Shown here in pieces: positions 20,266-31,693 of a stretch of DNA of 64,000 nucleotides (its first letter is position 1; each line of letters opens with the position of its first letter). The notes beneath the pieces were generated by a model. The model had not been told where the DNA came from. It did no database searches and saw nothing but the letters and a program-made list of their open reading frames with translations. Source of the DNA: Pyropia yezoensis (taxonomy: Eukaryota > Rhodophyta > Bangiophyceae > Bangiales > Bangiaceae). The stretch lies in contig CM020619.1 in the NCBI GenBank assembly GCA_009829735.1, forward strand, positions 18,729,816 through 18,793,815, given 5' to 3'. A program made the translations under genes and the position numbers.

Positions 20266-22948
20266 AAGGTAGATTCCATATGGCTAGGCCGGTCAAGAAT
20301 AAGGCATAACAACGGCGTTAACAATCGCTTCAAGCTGAAACTGTTCCACATTGCTCTTTGATGTGCCTCGGTACTGTGCTCTCGAAGAAAGCACTCAAAA
20401 GCACTGTGAAGCGTCCGTATGGCAGTCATATTGCGCTTTGTGTCCTTTTATTCTTCTTGCAGCGGCTCGCGATGCGATGTTCCGGAATTTTGTCGCATCA
20501 CATGGGAATGGTCAAGATGTCTTCAGGGGGGCTACTAAATAAATGGCTTGTACGACTTGTGTCCTTCGATGGGGAGGGGACGGGCCGGGGTCGGATCTTG
20601 CGACGATTGCGGCTCCCGGCGGGGGCGCGGGCGGGCGGTGGCCGTGCACATGCATCAATCTGTCGCGCAGGGGGGGGGATTGCCTGCGGCTCCCTATGGC
20701 ACGACAGAGGCAGGAGGTCGCTACCTGCAACAGCGTGGCGGAGGGCGGGTGGCGGGAGGTGGTCTATCAGGGACTTTCGGCCATTGTAGGCAACGACAAC
20801 AGAGAGACAAACAAACGGCTGAGGGTTCCCTCAGCCTTCCTCCTCATCGTCCATACCCTCTGAGCCCCCATCTGTACGCTCATCCTCTTCGCTCTCCGAA
20901 CCCTCATCGTCGGCATTCACCTCATCCTCCTCCACACACTCCATCTCCTGCTCGCGCTTCTCCAACTCGCCCTCGACGGCGTCGCGCGCGGCAGCCAACC
21001 CGCGGTAGAAGTCCTCCATCTTGATGGCGTGGTCCTCGTACTTCGCACACACCTCGGGCGTAATCTTGTCGAACTCCTTTGCTACGAGATCTTTCAGCGA
21101 TGACAGTGTAAAGCTCGTATTGCCGCGCTTCAGGGCCATCTTGACCGTCCCCCATACCATCTCAATCGGGTTGAGATCTGAATGAGCTACCGGGGAGATG
21201 AGGACTGAAACCCCAAACGTAGCCGCCAGTTCTTGTACCAGCAATTGCGGAGTAGGCTTGTTCTTGTCCGCCACGGCTTTCATTTCGGCTCTGGTCCGAG
21301 ACTGCTGCAAGCCCGCTTCCCAATCGGCCGGAACAACTTGGTGTGTGATGAGCCACTGCGCCAACTGGGCTTTCCGGAGCTTGCAGCCCGCCGGGGTAGT
21401 CTCGGGCGTGCCTACGAGGTGGTAGGGCGCACGGTCGACCACCAAAACACCGCCAGAGATCTTCGGGAATACCGACTCCTTGAGCCACTTCAGCCACACT
21501 TCCGAGCACATTTCCTTGTGGTAGTCCCCCTTGCCCTTCTTCCCGACGCAAACGAGCGCCGCGTCTCGCACCAGGCCTGTCTCTCGTGAGCCTACGTGGG
21601 CTACAGTAAGCCGCCCGCCCTTGCCCGACGGGACTGGCACTCGCGTCCGCAGCGTCCCGTCCGTCCAGCTTCGGTAAACCGACATATTTTTGTTCGCCCA
21701 GGTTTCATCAGTGTAGTAAACAGCACGGTTACTATCCCGGTACTGCTTGATGGAAGCGAGGAAGGAATCTCGCTGGGCGACGATAGAGGGCTTCTCACGC
21801 GCGACATCATAATGATTGGGGCCTCGTGTGAAGCTAAACCCAATGTCTTGCAAAGCGCGAAAGAGAGTGGTGCGGGTCCACGCGTACAGAGAGGGGGAGG
21901 GGGACCACGACAGCACAACAGCCTCCGTCTGGAGGTAGGCGAGTGTCGAGTCTAAAGTAGAAATTCAGCGGTTCTCGTATTGAGCGTACACCGCCGCCCG
22001 CGCACGAGCGAGCTCCTCAGGAGGGATTCGTCGGGGTGAGGTCCGCGTGGGTGCCTCTCCACCGCCGGGCAGTCTGTTTGCGTGCCCCTCCTCAGCCACG
22101 CGCCGCACGGTGCGCTCACTCACCTCCGTCGCGTCCACCGTCCGCTGGACAACACGATGCAGTCCAGACGCGCGCCCCGCCCTGCGCTCCCGCTCAAAGA
22201 ATGCGCGCACATTAGCGATAGTCACCGCACACTCCTTGGTCAGGCGCCCCACCGCGCGGTCCCTCGTGCGCGCGGCTGCAGTCACACGCCGAGGGGAAGG
22301 CATAGTGCCGAGCCTCGCGTGCCCGCGGCAAGGGTGCGCAGTGCTCGGGAATCGGGTGCGGGGTGCGTGACGAGGCGCCTCTGGGACCCACTGTGGGGCA
22401 CCTGGTCAGAGATGCTGAAGGGTCAAAAAAGGCGGGCACCCTGCGGGTGGATCAAGGTGGGATCTCTGGACTGGGCGGGCAGGCTCAAGTTGGACTTGGA
22501 CGTAAGGTAGCCCCCGTCATGTGTTGCATGGACCAGATTTGATGTGGCAATCGGGTCAGAAGCCTCTCGTCTGCCTGATCTAACGGCGCTTCTTCCTCGC
22601 CCTCTCCTGCAGCGCAGAACTGGGGAGACGATCCACTGGCGCCAAAATTTTGCGACCAGTCGCGTCCTAACACGTTTTGCAAACATGCCTCTCGTCGAGA
22701 GTTGCTTGTATACTGTCACGGGCTCTTTCAGTGAAAAATATACCCCGATTTTATGAGGCCCGTAGCGCAGAAATATTTCTCACACTTTGCTTGTACAGCG
22801 ATTGCCCCAGCTCGGCGCAAAATTGGAAAGCCTGTGAGTTGTGCTTCCCTTTGAAAGAAGAGCAGAGTAAGAAAAACAAGTAGCTTCGGAGCTATAGCGG
22901 GTCAAACATGGGACGTGCAAACCGGCCTAGCTATATGGAAAACACCTT
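20266..22948 (-). mobile_element. TA-flanked DDE transposon with long D-to-E spacer, 2,683 bp
   Basis: The two ends are inverted repeats of about 28 bases: left AAGGTAGATTCCATATGGCT, right (reverse complement, from 22948) AAGGTGTTTTCCATATAGCT, both continuing AGGCCGGT. Each is flanked by TA (20264-20265 and 22949-22950), the hallmark of the IS630-Tc1-mariner group. A single transposase gene lies inside on the minus strand. The non-coding parts, 20266-20830 and 22304-22948, show nothing else. Confidence 0.85.
20831..22303 (-). pseudogene. IS630-Tc1-mariner transposase (DDE_3-like) with one in-frame TGA
   Basis: Starts at ATG 22303. Residues 1-112 contain a helix-turn-helix-like DNA-binding region (TEVSERTVRRVAEEGHANRL). 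A TGA at 21967-21965 follows; the same frame continues without a break through ISTLDSTLAYLQTEAVVLSW into the catalytic domain, so a nonsense change is likelier than an intron. Catalytic residues: D in VYYTDETWAN, D in LVVDRAPYHL, E in HSDLNPIEMVW, with about 90 residues between the second D and the E, versus 34 in Tc1. This long spacer with conserved DLNPIE places it with the long-spacer families (DD82E-like) of the group. The C-terminal tail is strongly acidic. Confidence 0.85.
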
Positions 22949-24606
22949 TAGGAGCTGCCCCCCGCCGACGGGGCAGGGTGCACACGCGTTTGGCCATTTG
23001 GCAAAGACGCGGGTGGATGGGGCAGGGGGGGAGCCGGCGGCGCGGGAAGGGGGGGGGGTGGGGGAGGTGGGGGGGGGTGGGGAGGGAGGGGAAGGAACCC
23101 GGGTTAGGGAGAGGGAAGAAGCGGGGAGGGGGGGGAGGGCGTCGGACCAGACACCACCGCAGGGACAGAGAGGGTGTTGGAGGGGGGGGGGAGGGTGGCG
23201 GGAACGCCAACGTCAATGGGCGTGCCGTCGGCCGCCGCGTCGCGTCCGCCGCCGCCCCCTCCCCCGCCATCCCCGGGGCGCCCACCCACGGCTTCCCCCG
23301 CGCCCACTCGGCCCGCACCTGCGGGTGCTCGCTCCACTCCACCGCCACCACCTCCACCACCACCACCGCCACGACCACGACCACCACCTGCACCACCACC
23401 ACCGCCACCACCGCCACGACGACGACGACGACCACCACCACCACCGCCACCACCGACACCGCCGCTACCGCCGCCCCCTTCCCGGCGCCGTCGAGTGCCG
23501 CTCCAGCCGCGCCGGTGGGACTGCACCCCGCCGCACTGCGTCGGTGCTGGCCGCGGGTGCGACGGTGGCGGCGGCGGCAGCCGGCGCGCTGCCGCGGCGG
23601 CGCCTGCCCACCCCCGCCCCCCCCCCCTCCCCCACTGCCTCCTCTCCCTACACCGCCCGTGCACTGGCCCGCCACTGGTGCTGCCGCCCTTCTGCTGGCT
23701 GTCGCTGCTGCGGTTTGCGCTGTCCGCTTGGCGTGTGCTGCTGCAGCCGACGGGCGTGGCAGACGGCGGCGGCGGCGGCGGCGGCCGCGAGCGCGCGACG
23801 GCGCCAGCAGCAGCAGCAGCGCGGCGGAACAGGGGCCGACGGCGGGCAGCTCTGGGCGTCCTGCCGCCGCTAACGACGCACCCGCGACCGCCCCGGGCTG
23901 CCCGCCGTCGGCCGCCGTCTCGCCGTGGCTCGTGGGTGCGCACCGCGCCCCGGCAAAACCCCGTCGGTCGGTGGGCGGCGTGCTGGCAGCAGCGCGGCGC
24001 CTCGCGCTGCACCGGCAGCTAGCCACGCTGGGGGCGGGCTACCGCCGCCACCACTCCCCGCGGCGAGGGGGGCCTCTTGCCCCCCAGCGTCGGTGGCGGG
24101 GCCTCCCCAACGGCTCCTGCGGCGGCGGTACCCGTCATCGGGGCACGGGGAAGAGCGCCGGTACAGGCGTTTCTGTGGGGGGGGGGGGGGGGGGGGGGCG
24201 GGGGGGGAATGCTGGTGGGGGGGGGGGGGGCGGCGCTGTGCATTGTGAGCAGTGGTCGTTGGAGCCGGTACCGTCCCAGCAGCGGCAGTAGCCGCCACTG
24301 TGACGGCCGGTGCTGTACCGTCTGTGAGCCAGCTGTCCTGCCCGCCCGCCCGCCCGCCCGCCCGCCCGCCGCGGGAGCGCCAAAAGGAGCGTTCCACGCC
24401 CTCCTGCCGCCGTGACCGAGGCGGCGGGGGGACCCCGTCTGGGGGGGTGGACCGGAACGAGACGCCCGCCGCCCACAAGCTTTCCAAGCTTCCCTCAGAC
24501 GCCTTTGCCAACCTACCCCGCCCCCGGTCACCCGGGGCGAGTGGAGGGGGAGCGCGCGACCCACGGACACCGCCGCCGCCGCCGCCGCCGCGGCAAGGTC
24601 CGCGTC
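22949..24606. other. Very GC-rich low-complexity tract, coding status unresolved
   Basis: Frames of 300-460 codons are open on both strands because of trinucleotide repeats (CCACCG/CCACGA type at about 23334-23460, poly-Thr on plus, poly-Val on minus) and long G/C homopolymers (24177-24200, 24218-24231). Around 23220-23340 a minus-strand frame contains EWSEHPQVRAEWARGKPW with high-GC third positions and a normal composition, which hints at a real minus-strand gene. I could not choose a consistent frame. Confidence 0.3.
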
Positions 24607-24834
24607 TTATGCGGCGCGCCAGTGGGGCGACGACAGCATCTCATAGGCGGTGGCGATGGCGACAAAGCGGGACTCGGCGGCGGCGCGGCGGGCGGTGGGG
24701 TGCTTCTCCGGGGGGTGGGCCCCCGACAGCCGGTGGTGGGCCTTGCAGAGGGCGCCGGCGGATACACCCCGGGGCACCCCCAGCGTCCCGTACTGGTCGG
24801 CCATGCCGCGGTTGGTGGTGGCGGCAGTTGTCAT
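24607..24834 (-). CDS. J-domain (DnaJ-like) protein, degenerate HPD motif
   Basis: From ATG 24834, or the second ATG at 24804 (MADQYGTLGVPRG), the frame encodes a J-domain: the DxYGxLGVPRGVSA helix I pattern, a helix II ending in HPPEKHP where functional J-domains have HPD, then AAAESRFVAIATAYEMLSS matching helix III-IV (F..I..AYE.LS). A stop follows at 24607. J-domains stimulate Hsp70 ATPase through HPD, so the HPP change suggests a J-like protein that cannot act canonically, or decay. Upstream, the frame stays open to about 25533 as a Pro-rich, low-complexity extension. A 3' exon after the J-domain is possible. Confidence 0.6.
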   Translation of the reverse strand: MTTAATTNRGMADQYGTLGVPRGVSAGALCKAHHRLSGAHPPEKHPTARRAAAESRFVAIATAYEMLSSPHWRAA

Positions 24835-26181
24835 GGCGGCGGGGGCGGGCGGGGGGGGAGGGATAGGGGTGGCTAGGGCCGCGGAAGAGAGAGATGGGGG
24901 GTGGAAAGGAGGGGAGGCGAACGGTGGTGGCGGTGGGGCGGGAGCGGGGGCACCCTGTGGGAGAGCACAATGGGGGGGGGGGGGGGGGGGGCTGTCATGG
25001 GGGGAGCGGGAACCGCCTGCGCACACGTCGACGGCGACGTGGGCTGCCTTGACGCGCGGGGGGGGAGGATGGATGCGTGACGGTGGACGTCGGGGGGGGG
25101 GGGGTGGAGGCGAGCGTTGCAGATGCCGTTCAGCCGGGGGGGGGAGGGGTGGCGGCCTCAGAGAGGGGGGGCGGGGGAACAGTGCGGCGGCTGCGGCCGC
25201 TGCCTCGCCGCGGCCGCCCGCCAAGCGGCGGCGGTGGTGGCGGCGGTGCGCCCCCGAGACGGCGGCAGTGCGTTCCAGCAGTGCGCGCCGCGCCGGGGGG
25301 GGGCTTGGGGGGTGGGGGGGGGCGGGATTGGGTGGCATGTCTGGATTTGGCTGACGTGGGGGGGATGGCGGGAGGAACGGATATTGTGTTCGGGCCACGC
25401 GTGGGGGCGCCGACAAATCACGGCGGCCCCGAGACATACAGGTCCGTGCAGGCTGCAGGTCAACCTGAACGTACATACTGTAATCGCTTGTCGACCCTTC
25501 GTCGCGTCTCCGTGCGCCCCCCTTCCCCCGCATGGGCACCCCCCCCCCCGCACGTGCACCCCCCCCCTCACCCCCTCACCCCCCACTCGTCAGCGCGGGG
25601 TGCCCCTCGCGGGGCCACTGCAATCACCCCTCGGGGGGGCCCGCAACGCTACGGGGAAGCTCGGTTGGCTCATCCAGCGAGGCCGTGTCGCCATCGGCCA
25701 GCGCAGCCTCTGGTGGGGGCGTCGGCGGGGGGAGGCGAAGCAGACGGGGTGGGCGTGTCAGGGGCGGTGGGGGGGGGGGGGTGCGCACATCGTAGGCCCA
25801 TGAGGAGGGCAGTGCCCATCGTCGTGGGCATCGTCGTGCCCAGCTGGCAAGGCAAGCGCAGCAGGCAGGGCAGGCGGGGAAGGGGAGGAGGGGGGCGGCG
25901 AGTGCATCTCGAGTGGTGTCCGTGTGCAGGTATGTATGTAGACTCATCACTTTGGATAGAAAGAAGGGGGGGGCTTGGGTGGTGGACGGCTGACCGAGCG
26001 GGGTGGAACGTGCTGGAAGGACACCCGTTCTTTTGAGCCTCATTGGACAGGGCTGTCGGGGCTCGCTGCGCCTTACAGATGCCGCCCGCCGAGAGTGGAT
26101 GGCGTGATCAAAACCCTGTGGTACTCGAACAGACCAGGCCCTCTCAGTTTTGCAATTCTCCAGGAGTGAGAGAGGCGTCTG
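24835..26181. other. GC-rich, G-homopolymer-rich intergenic region
   Basis: Repeated runs of 10-16 G (24972-24990, 25092-25103, 25770-25780) and C (25541-25566). The minus strand is open upstream of the J-domain as a proline-rich frame. No other protein recognised. The copia LTR starts at 26182. Confidence 0.35.
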
Positions 26182-26829
26182 TGTGAGAAGACGGGGTGCG
26201 TGACACCGACGCGTAACAGGTCCCGTCTCTTCTAGGCCGCGTAATCGGCCCTGTAGCGTCACAAGTGAAGCGCCGCGTTATCGGCACTATCAAGAATGAG
26301 CGTTTACAAGAAGAGACAAAGACTTAGACGCAAATGCCGGTCGGCCGCCTGCGGCGGCGACTGGCGTCCCTCAACTACCCCCCCTCCCTCTTTCCCGTCT
26401 CGAGAGGACCCCTCGTGACCCCTCGTTGGGCCACCCCATAGTACGGGCACAGTTGCCCGCCGCTTATCCGCCCTCTCAGTCAGGTCCATCATCCTCTGGG
26501 GCCGGGACTCAGCACGACCGGCACGATCGGCCACGTGAGTCCGCCGCCAGTAGTGTCCCGCCGTCGGGGCGACGTCCGCGGCGCTGGTCGCGACACGCGT
26601 CGCCTGCCGGTCCTGTTCCTGTCGTGGCGAGACCCACCACGAGAAGGCGCCCATCACGCCAGCTGTGGCACTGCGCAACGAGGTGCCATGCCCCCCGTGA
26701 CTGGCCACACAAGCAATGCCCAAACATCATATCTTGCCAGCCGGCTGCGTAAGCAGCCGGCCACAACTTGAGACCTGCCGCCCCACCAAAATGCGGCAAG
26801 TCGTCACAGAGGGCCCAGAAAGTCTCACA
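26182..26829 (-). repeat. Copia-1 3' LTR (648 bp)
   Basis: Matches 45112-45759 with few differences. TGTGAGA/TCTCACA ends. The pol stop falls inside its first bases. Frames inside it are not called. Confidence 0.93.
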
Positions 26830-29158
26830 CTGGCGGGGTTCCTGTGGCCAGACACGGGGGGTCTCCAGAGGGTCGGATGACCCACTGGACCACGGGGGTG
26901 TGGTCCACCCCTGAGCGCAGCAGTGTCTTCAAGGCGGGGCAGCCCCGCGTTTTTGTCATGGGGTCAGCCGGGTTATGCTCCGACGCAATGAGCCCGACGT
27001 TGGAGATCTCGTGGCGATTGTAGGCCTGCCGGGCTGCAGCAATGACGACCATCGGCCGCTTCTCGGTTGGATGCGACGCCTTAGTCATCACATCGAACAG
27101 CTGCTTCGAGTCGGTGAATAGGGAGAGCGGGACATGCCTGCAGTAGAGCTGCTCCAAGTCATACCTTAGTACAAAGGCCTCGTCAAAGGCGGTCGAGAAG
27201 GCATAGACCTCCCCCGCCATCACCGACCGTACCACCCGCTTGCACTTGCGGCTGGCAAAGCTGAGGACGTGCGCCCGCCCAGTGTTGTCACACAGTAGAA
27301 CAATGTAGCCAATCTGCGTGGAGCTGTCGTGGTTGTTGGCAAAGGAGGAGTCAGCGTAGACTCGCAGGTGCAGGCTGTTCACGTCCAGCTTGGGATACTT
27401 GAGGGCCAAGTCGCGCCCGGTCTGGGCCTTCTTGGCAAGATCGTTATAGGTCTTGATAGCTGCTGCCCCGTACGCGCCCCCAGTGACCTGCGCCAGCTTG
27501 CTGATCCCGCTGCACAAGTCAGGCCTGGTGTGCGCCAGCCATACCAGGCTTGCCCGGGCCGATGCATATCGGCTGAACGAAGACTCTGCCGACAGTCGCT
27601 CAAGGTTGTCCACGTAGGCGACTTGGTCGAGCGTAAACTGGTAACCCTTGCCCTTAGCTGTTGACACTCGGACGCCGACGAAGTCATTGTCGTCCCAAAC
27701 CCGCTCCTTCCCTTCAAATTTGACGAGCATCTCCTCAGTAGCTGCTTGGAACTCTCGGTCGACTCCCATGATGCAGTCGTCGACATAGGCGCCGAGGACA
27801 CCAGCCAGGGCGCCCGCATCGTTGCGCTTGTAGAACATGGACGGGTCGGAAGTGAGGAAGGACATCATCAAGTCACCCTCAATGTGAGCGGTGAAGGTGG
27901 CCTGCCAATAATCGCCAGCGTCACATACCCCGTAGAGGGGCAGCAGGATCTCGAGCAGCTCATCCTCTTCCATGTTCAAGAGGTGCCTGTCAGCCGGCTT
28001 AGGACGCAGGTAAAGTTGCCGCGTGAACCCGTCTTGGCTTTGTAGGTAGGCTTGGGTGATGTCGTGGGCGAATAAGCGAAAGTCGAGGATCGCTGAGGTC
28101 GACACCAGCAAGCGTGTAGACCGTTGGCGGAGGGTAGCTAGGTTGTGCACTACAAACTCCTTTGCCTTGTCACGATATCCTTGGGCAAGAAAGCGCGCCT
28201 TGGGCGTCTCGTCCGCGGTCTTGAAGTTCTTGAGGGTGTACACGAAACGCCCACCAACAATGTTCGTCCCCTTTGGCACGTCTGATTCTTTGACGCGGTT
28301 GAAGGTGCCGCGTTACTGCAGGCCGTCGATTTCTTTGCGTGCCGCTGCCTGGAACCGGGTAGTGTTGATGAGTGGATCACCTTGGGGGATGACCTCAATC
28401 AGGTGCACACCTGCTGCGCGAGCCGCATTAGTTTCCTCCACCACATCGGCTTCGTCATTTTGCTGGCTACCCTCATCCCGCTTGGGCCTCAGGGGAGCAC
28501 GGACAGCACGAGCGACCTTAGGGGGGGGCGTCTTGACCCCACGTTGAGGTGCTCCGGCAGAGGTAGTCGCTCCAGTACAACGAGCACCTGCCCTGTCGCA
28601 GGCAGACAATCCGGACGGGGTCAAGCGTATCTTGGGAAGCGTTGAAACGAATGCCAGACAATCAGCCCGGACGCTCGACAGGAACGCCTCGCCGTTGATG
28701 ACTGAGTCAAGCAACTGGGCGTTCCCTACGTCGGGATCGAGCGCCACAGCTTGAAGGCCAACCGGTCGCCCATCAGGCGGTGTCGTTTCCGCCAACGGGG
28801 CAGCCACCAGTGGAGCCAGAGGAGGCACCTCTGTAGCCGGCGTTCCGTCCCTGTCTGCTCGGGTTGGGCTGCTACCAGAGGTAGAGTTTGCGACGCCTGC
28901 GCCGCTTCCACCACCGTGGGACTGATCACCAGTTCCCACAGAGTTTGCCTCAGAGGCTGTGGCCTCGTAGCGCTTAACTTTGTCCACAGAAAACTGCTTC
29001 AACATTCCATCAATCGCCAGCCAAACTTCCTTGTCTAGCCGCGTCACCAGCGAGTACGGACCGGTCCACTCGTCGGCAGGCGGCTCCCGATGGACGAGGA
29101 CCTGGTCGCCAGAGGAGAGGTCACTGCTGGCAGCTGCAGGCACAGGCGCGGCCATGCC
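26825..29158 (-). pseudogene. pol: Copia-1 integrase C-terminus, reverse transcriptase and RNase H, one in-frame stop
   Basis: Reading leftward from the Gypsy-2 junction: end of integrase (GDQVLVHREPPADEWTGPY), a Ser/Pro/Thr-rich linker, then reverse transcriptase starting near AARKEIDGLQ. A TAA at 28315-28313 follows LQ; the same frame continues RGTFNRVKESDVPKGTNIVG, the normal start of a copia RT, so the TAA is a nonsense change. RT motifs are ITQAYLQS, LYGVCDAGDYW and the catalytic GAYVDDCIMG. RNase H includes RVYADSSFANNHDSSTQIGY. The frame ends at 26825 in the LTR. Confidence 0.9.
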
Positions 29159-29627
29159 TGTGGCAGTATTGACCACCAGGTAGGGGGGCAACACGTGGCA
29201 TGCAAGGGGCGGCAGGCCACTAGCCTGATCCGTTCCTCCCCCTGCATTTGGGTCCATATTCCCTAAGTTTGGGATAGATAGCTTAGTAGTAAACCCAACT
29301 TGGATTTGAGGGTTTTCTGCATTTATCGTCTTGAATTTTCGTGTGGCCCGGTGGGCAGGTGCTGGGGTGGGAGATTCTGAGTGGCGAGATTCTGAGGGGA
29401 CCCTGGGAATATAAGGGGAGGGACAGCGGGGCTTGGCCCTGCGTCCCCGTCCCGACCAAGAAACTGTTGGACCACACACCATCCTCTTGTTTGTCAGTGG
29501 GGGGTTTGCCCCACAACAGGGACAGATTGTGTGCGACTTGCACTTCTTCCGGTTCCCCCGACACGGGAGGCAGCCCTTGTACACCGCCCCAACTTGGGTG
29601 TCGTGTGTATGAGTGGTTTTTGCCACA
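29159..29627 (+). repeat. Gypsy-2 5' LTR (469 bp)
   Basis: Partner of 38302-38770 and nearly identical to the Gypsy-3 LTR at 58960-59428. It contains GGGATAAGGGG/ATATAAGGGG near 29410, a candidate core-promoter region that differs between copies. Confidence 0.95.
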
Positions 29628-29629
29628 TT

Positions 29630-29646
29630 TGGTGGAGCAGCAGGGG
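29630..29646 (+). other. Gypsy-2 primer-binding site
   Basis: TT then TGGTGGAGCAGCAGGGG directly after the 5' LTR, identical to the PBS of Gypsy-1 and Gypsy-3. Confidence 0.75.
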
Positions 29647-29746
29647 ACAGAGGTAAACTTTACCCCCGGGTGCACCCGGGTGTAGGGGGCCCTCTGTCTC
29701 AGAGAAACGGTGGTCTTGGACCGTGTCATACGGATGGTCAGCCAAC

Positions 29747-31693
29747 ATGGCTAGTTCGGACCTCCCGTCGTCCGGGGAGTACACGGGTGACGCACGTACT
29801 TCAGTGCCTTTGAATACTGGTGAGACACAGCTGGGTTTACCTGGGGTCGCAGAGGGACTCGAGGTCCCTCAAGCCAGCTGGACTGGAAGTGCGGGCGGGC
29901 AACAGGCCACCCCGACTCAGTCGGGAGTTCACTCGGGTGACACTTCTGATGTGGGTGGGCCGAAGTCTGGCCACCGTGTGGTACACTCAACGGTAACGTC
30001 CCAAGGGGTGAGGACTGTCCCCGCGGGTTTCACTCGGGTTGGAGCCAACTTTGGCTTGGAGCCGTCGCCAACTAGGCTTTCGGAGGACGGCGGACCTCCG
30101 TTGGTCGGCGATGGGCTCGCGCCCATGCCCCCGGTTGAGACCCCTGAAGAACGTGGTTACCCCTCAGGTGGACTCCCGGAGGCGGACCGAGACTCAACTG
30201 GAGTCGTCAATCCACTCCTCGCGGAGACTGTCCGTCGGGAGGCGACCAATGTGTTGCGGCAGACTTTGCCGGACCTGGTGGTCACGATGACGAATACTAT
30301 TCTGAATCAGATTGTGGCGAGTTTGCCAGATGGCCTTAATGTCCAGACCGGACTGGGGCTTTCGAGCCCGCAGGCGCAGGGGGAATCCCCCCTTACGCCT
30401 ATCTCGGGTCGCCCCGAACAGGGGGCGACACCTGTGACTCCCAACGAGGGAGCCACACCATACTCGGTGGGGCGTACGCCCTTTATGGGGAAGTTTCCCC
30501 AGGAAACGCCGGCGGCTACACCAAGCACGCCGCGCCAGACTATGGGCACTGAGGGTGAACTTACCCCAGTGCCACAGCGGCTGTTCCCTCAACGTGAGGT
30601 GCCACCCAAGATCCAGGTAACCAACCCGGTCTACGAGAGGATCTTTGACTGTGAGACCTACGCCCTCCACAACAAGTCGGTGGCGTATGGTCCTGACCAG
30701 GCCCGAGCCATGGGCCGTGCCAAGAAGAATGCACCTCACTCCTTTGGGCACAAAGCGGAGTGGGACGGAACTCCCCCCCTCCGTGTCTTTGAGTTCCTAC
30801 GTCGTTTCACAAAAGCCTGTGACGACAATGCCATAAGTGAAGGCATGGCTTTTTACATGCTACAGGAGTTTACGAAGGGCGACCTGCGGACAGAACTTAT
30901 GTCCGTCATGCCCAGCTCCTCAAATGGAGGCGCTGGTGAGGTGACGTCCTATTTGGAGCTCGTCAACTGGTTGTTGAGGGCCATGGTTGATGAAGCGGCG
31001 TTGGCTTCTCAAGTCGAGGAGTTTACGCAAGCCCATCAGGAAGAGGCGGAGGACGAGTTGTCCTTCGCGAAGCGAGTCCGTAAGCTCAACAATCTTTGAG
31101 GGTTTCTTCATCCACAAGCTGTGGTGAAGAGTCGGTTTGTGGAGGGGCTCCATTGGTCAGTCCGGATGGAGACCCGGGAGCATAACACTGCCCGGGCGAC
31201 CCTGGCCGAGTTGGCTAGGTTCGCCTATGGCAGAGGCGAGGCCTACCGCAAGTTGCGGGAGGAACAACGCCAGGAGCGTCAGTCCGAGTTGGCCAAGGAA
31301 CGGGAGGAGGCGCGCCAGGCCAGAAAGTTGAGAGAGGCACGCCGAATCCGCAAGGGGAGGGTGGTAGCTGCCGTGGGAACTTCCCAGGGTATCTCTTCGT
31401 CTTCCCCAGTTGGGAAGACCCCTCCCGGACCGGACCATCGGTGTTGGAACTGCAACTCCGATGGACACTGGGCATATGATTGCCCCAAGTTGAGTAAGCG
31501 CATCCAACAACTTGTTAGGAATGCGAGTACGAAGTCGGCTACGAACGAAGTACGTTCACGCCGCGAGGGTGGGTCTCGACCGGTGGTGGCGGTCGCCACA
31601 CCCTCGGCGAAGGGGGCGGACACGTCCTCCTCGGACTCGTCGTCTTCCCCTTCGTCCTCAGGTTCGGACGGCAAGTCGGCGGGAATCGAATGA
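29747..31693 (+). pseudogene. gag: Gypsy-2 gag with nonsense TGA
   Basis: ATG at 29747 (AACATGG). A Thr/Pro/Gly-rich N-terminal half is followed by the Gag core (RIFDCETYALHNKSVAYGP, FEFLRRFTKACDDNA, SYLELVNWLLRAM), a long Arg/Glu-rich coiled-coil-like segment (LREEQRQERQSELAKEREEA), a CCHC knuckle (CWNCNSDGHWAYDC) and a Ser/Asp-rich tail. A TGA at 31097-31099 replaces a Cys codon (TGT) present in Gypsy-3. The frame then continues to its own TGA at 31691-31693, which overlaps the pol ATG (ATGA). Without the nonsense codon it would be 648 codons, as in Gypsy-3. Confidence 0.93.
31681..31687 (+). promoter_or_regulatory. Degraded -1 frameshift heptamer (GGGAATC)
   Basis: Occupies the position of the G_GGA_AAC heptamer of Gypsy-3, in the same phase before the gag TGA, but with A to T at the sixth base. 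Slippage should be impaired. Interpretation by comparison of the two copies. Confidence 0.6.

Noticed and set aside
21965-21967. TGA in the long-spacer transposase read as an intron
   Set aside because: The frame continues directly after the TGA with sensible protein sequence and no clear donor/acceptor pair, so a nonsense change is simpler.
22915-24291. 458-codon forward Thr/Ala-rich frame
   Set aside because: Overlaps equally long minus-strand frames and depends on CCACCG-type repeats and poly-G runs; no consistent coding model.
28313-29626. A 437-codon minus-strand frame starting in the Gypsy-2 LTR with a Cys-rich motif (CLPCRGNRKKCKSH)
   Set aside because: It is a chance fusion of antisense LTR sequence with the copia integrase tail. 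The same motif region in the relic at 18998-19185 has about 13 amino-acid changes from about 24 base changes, including lost Cys residues, so it is not under protein selection.
31690-31693. ATGA overlap as proof of termination-reinitiation between gag and pol
   Set aside because: The in-phase slippery heptamer in the sister copy is a stronger explanation; reinitiation is kept only as an alternative.
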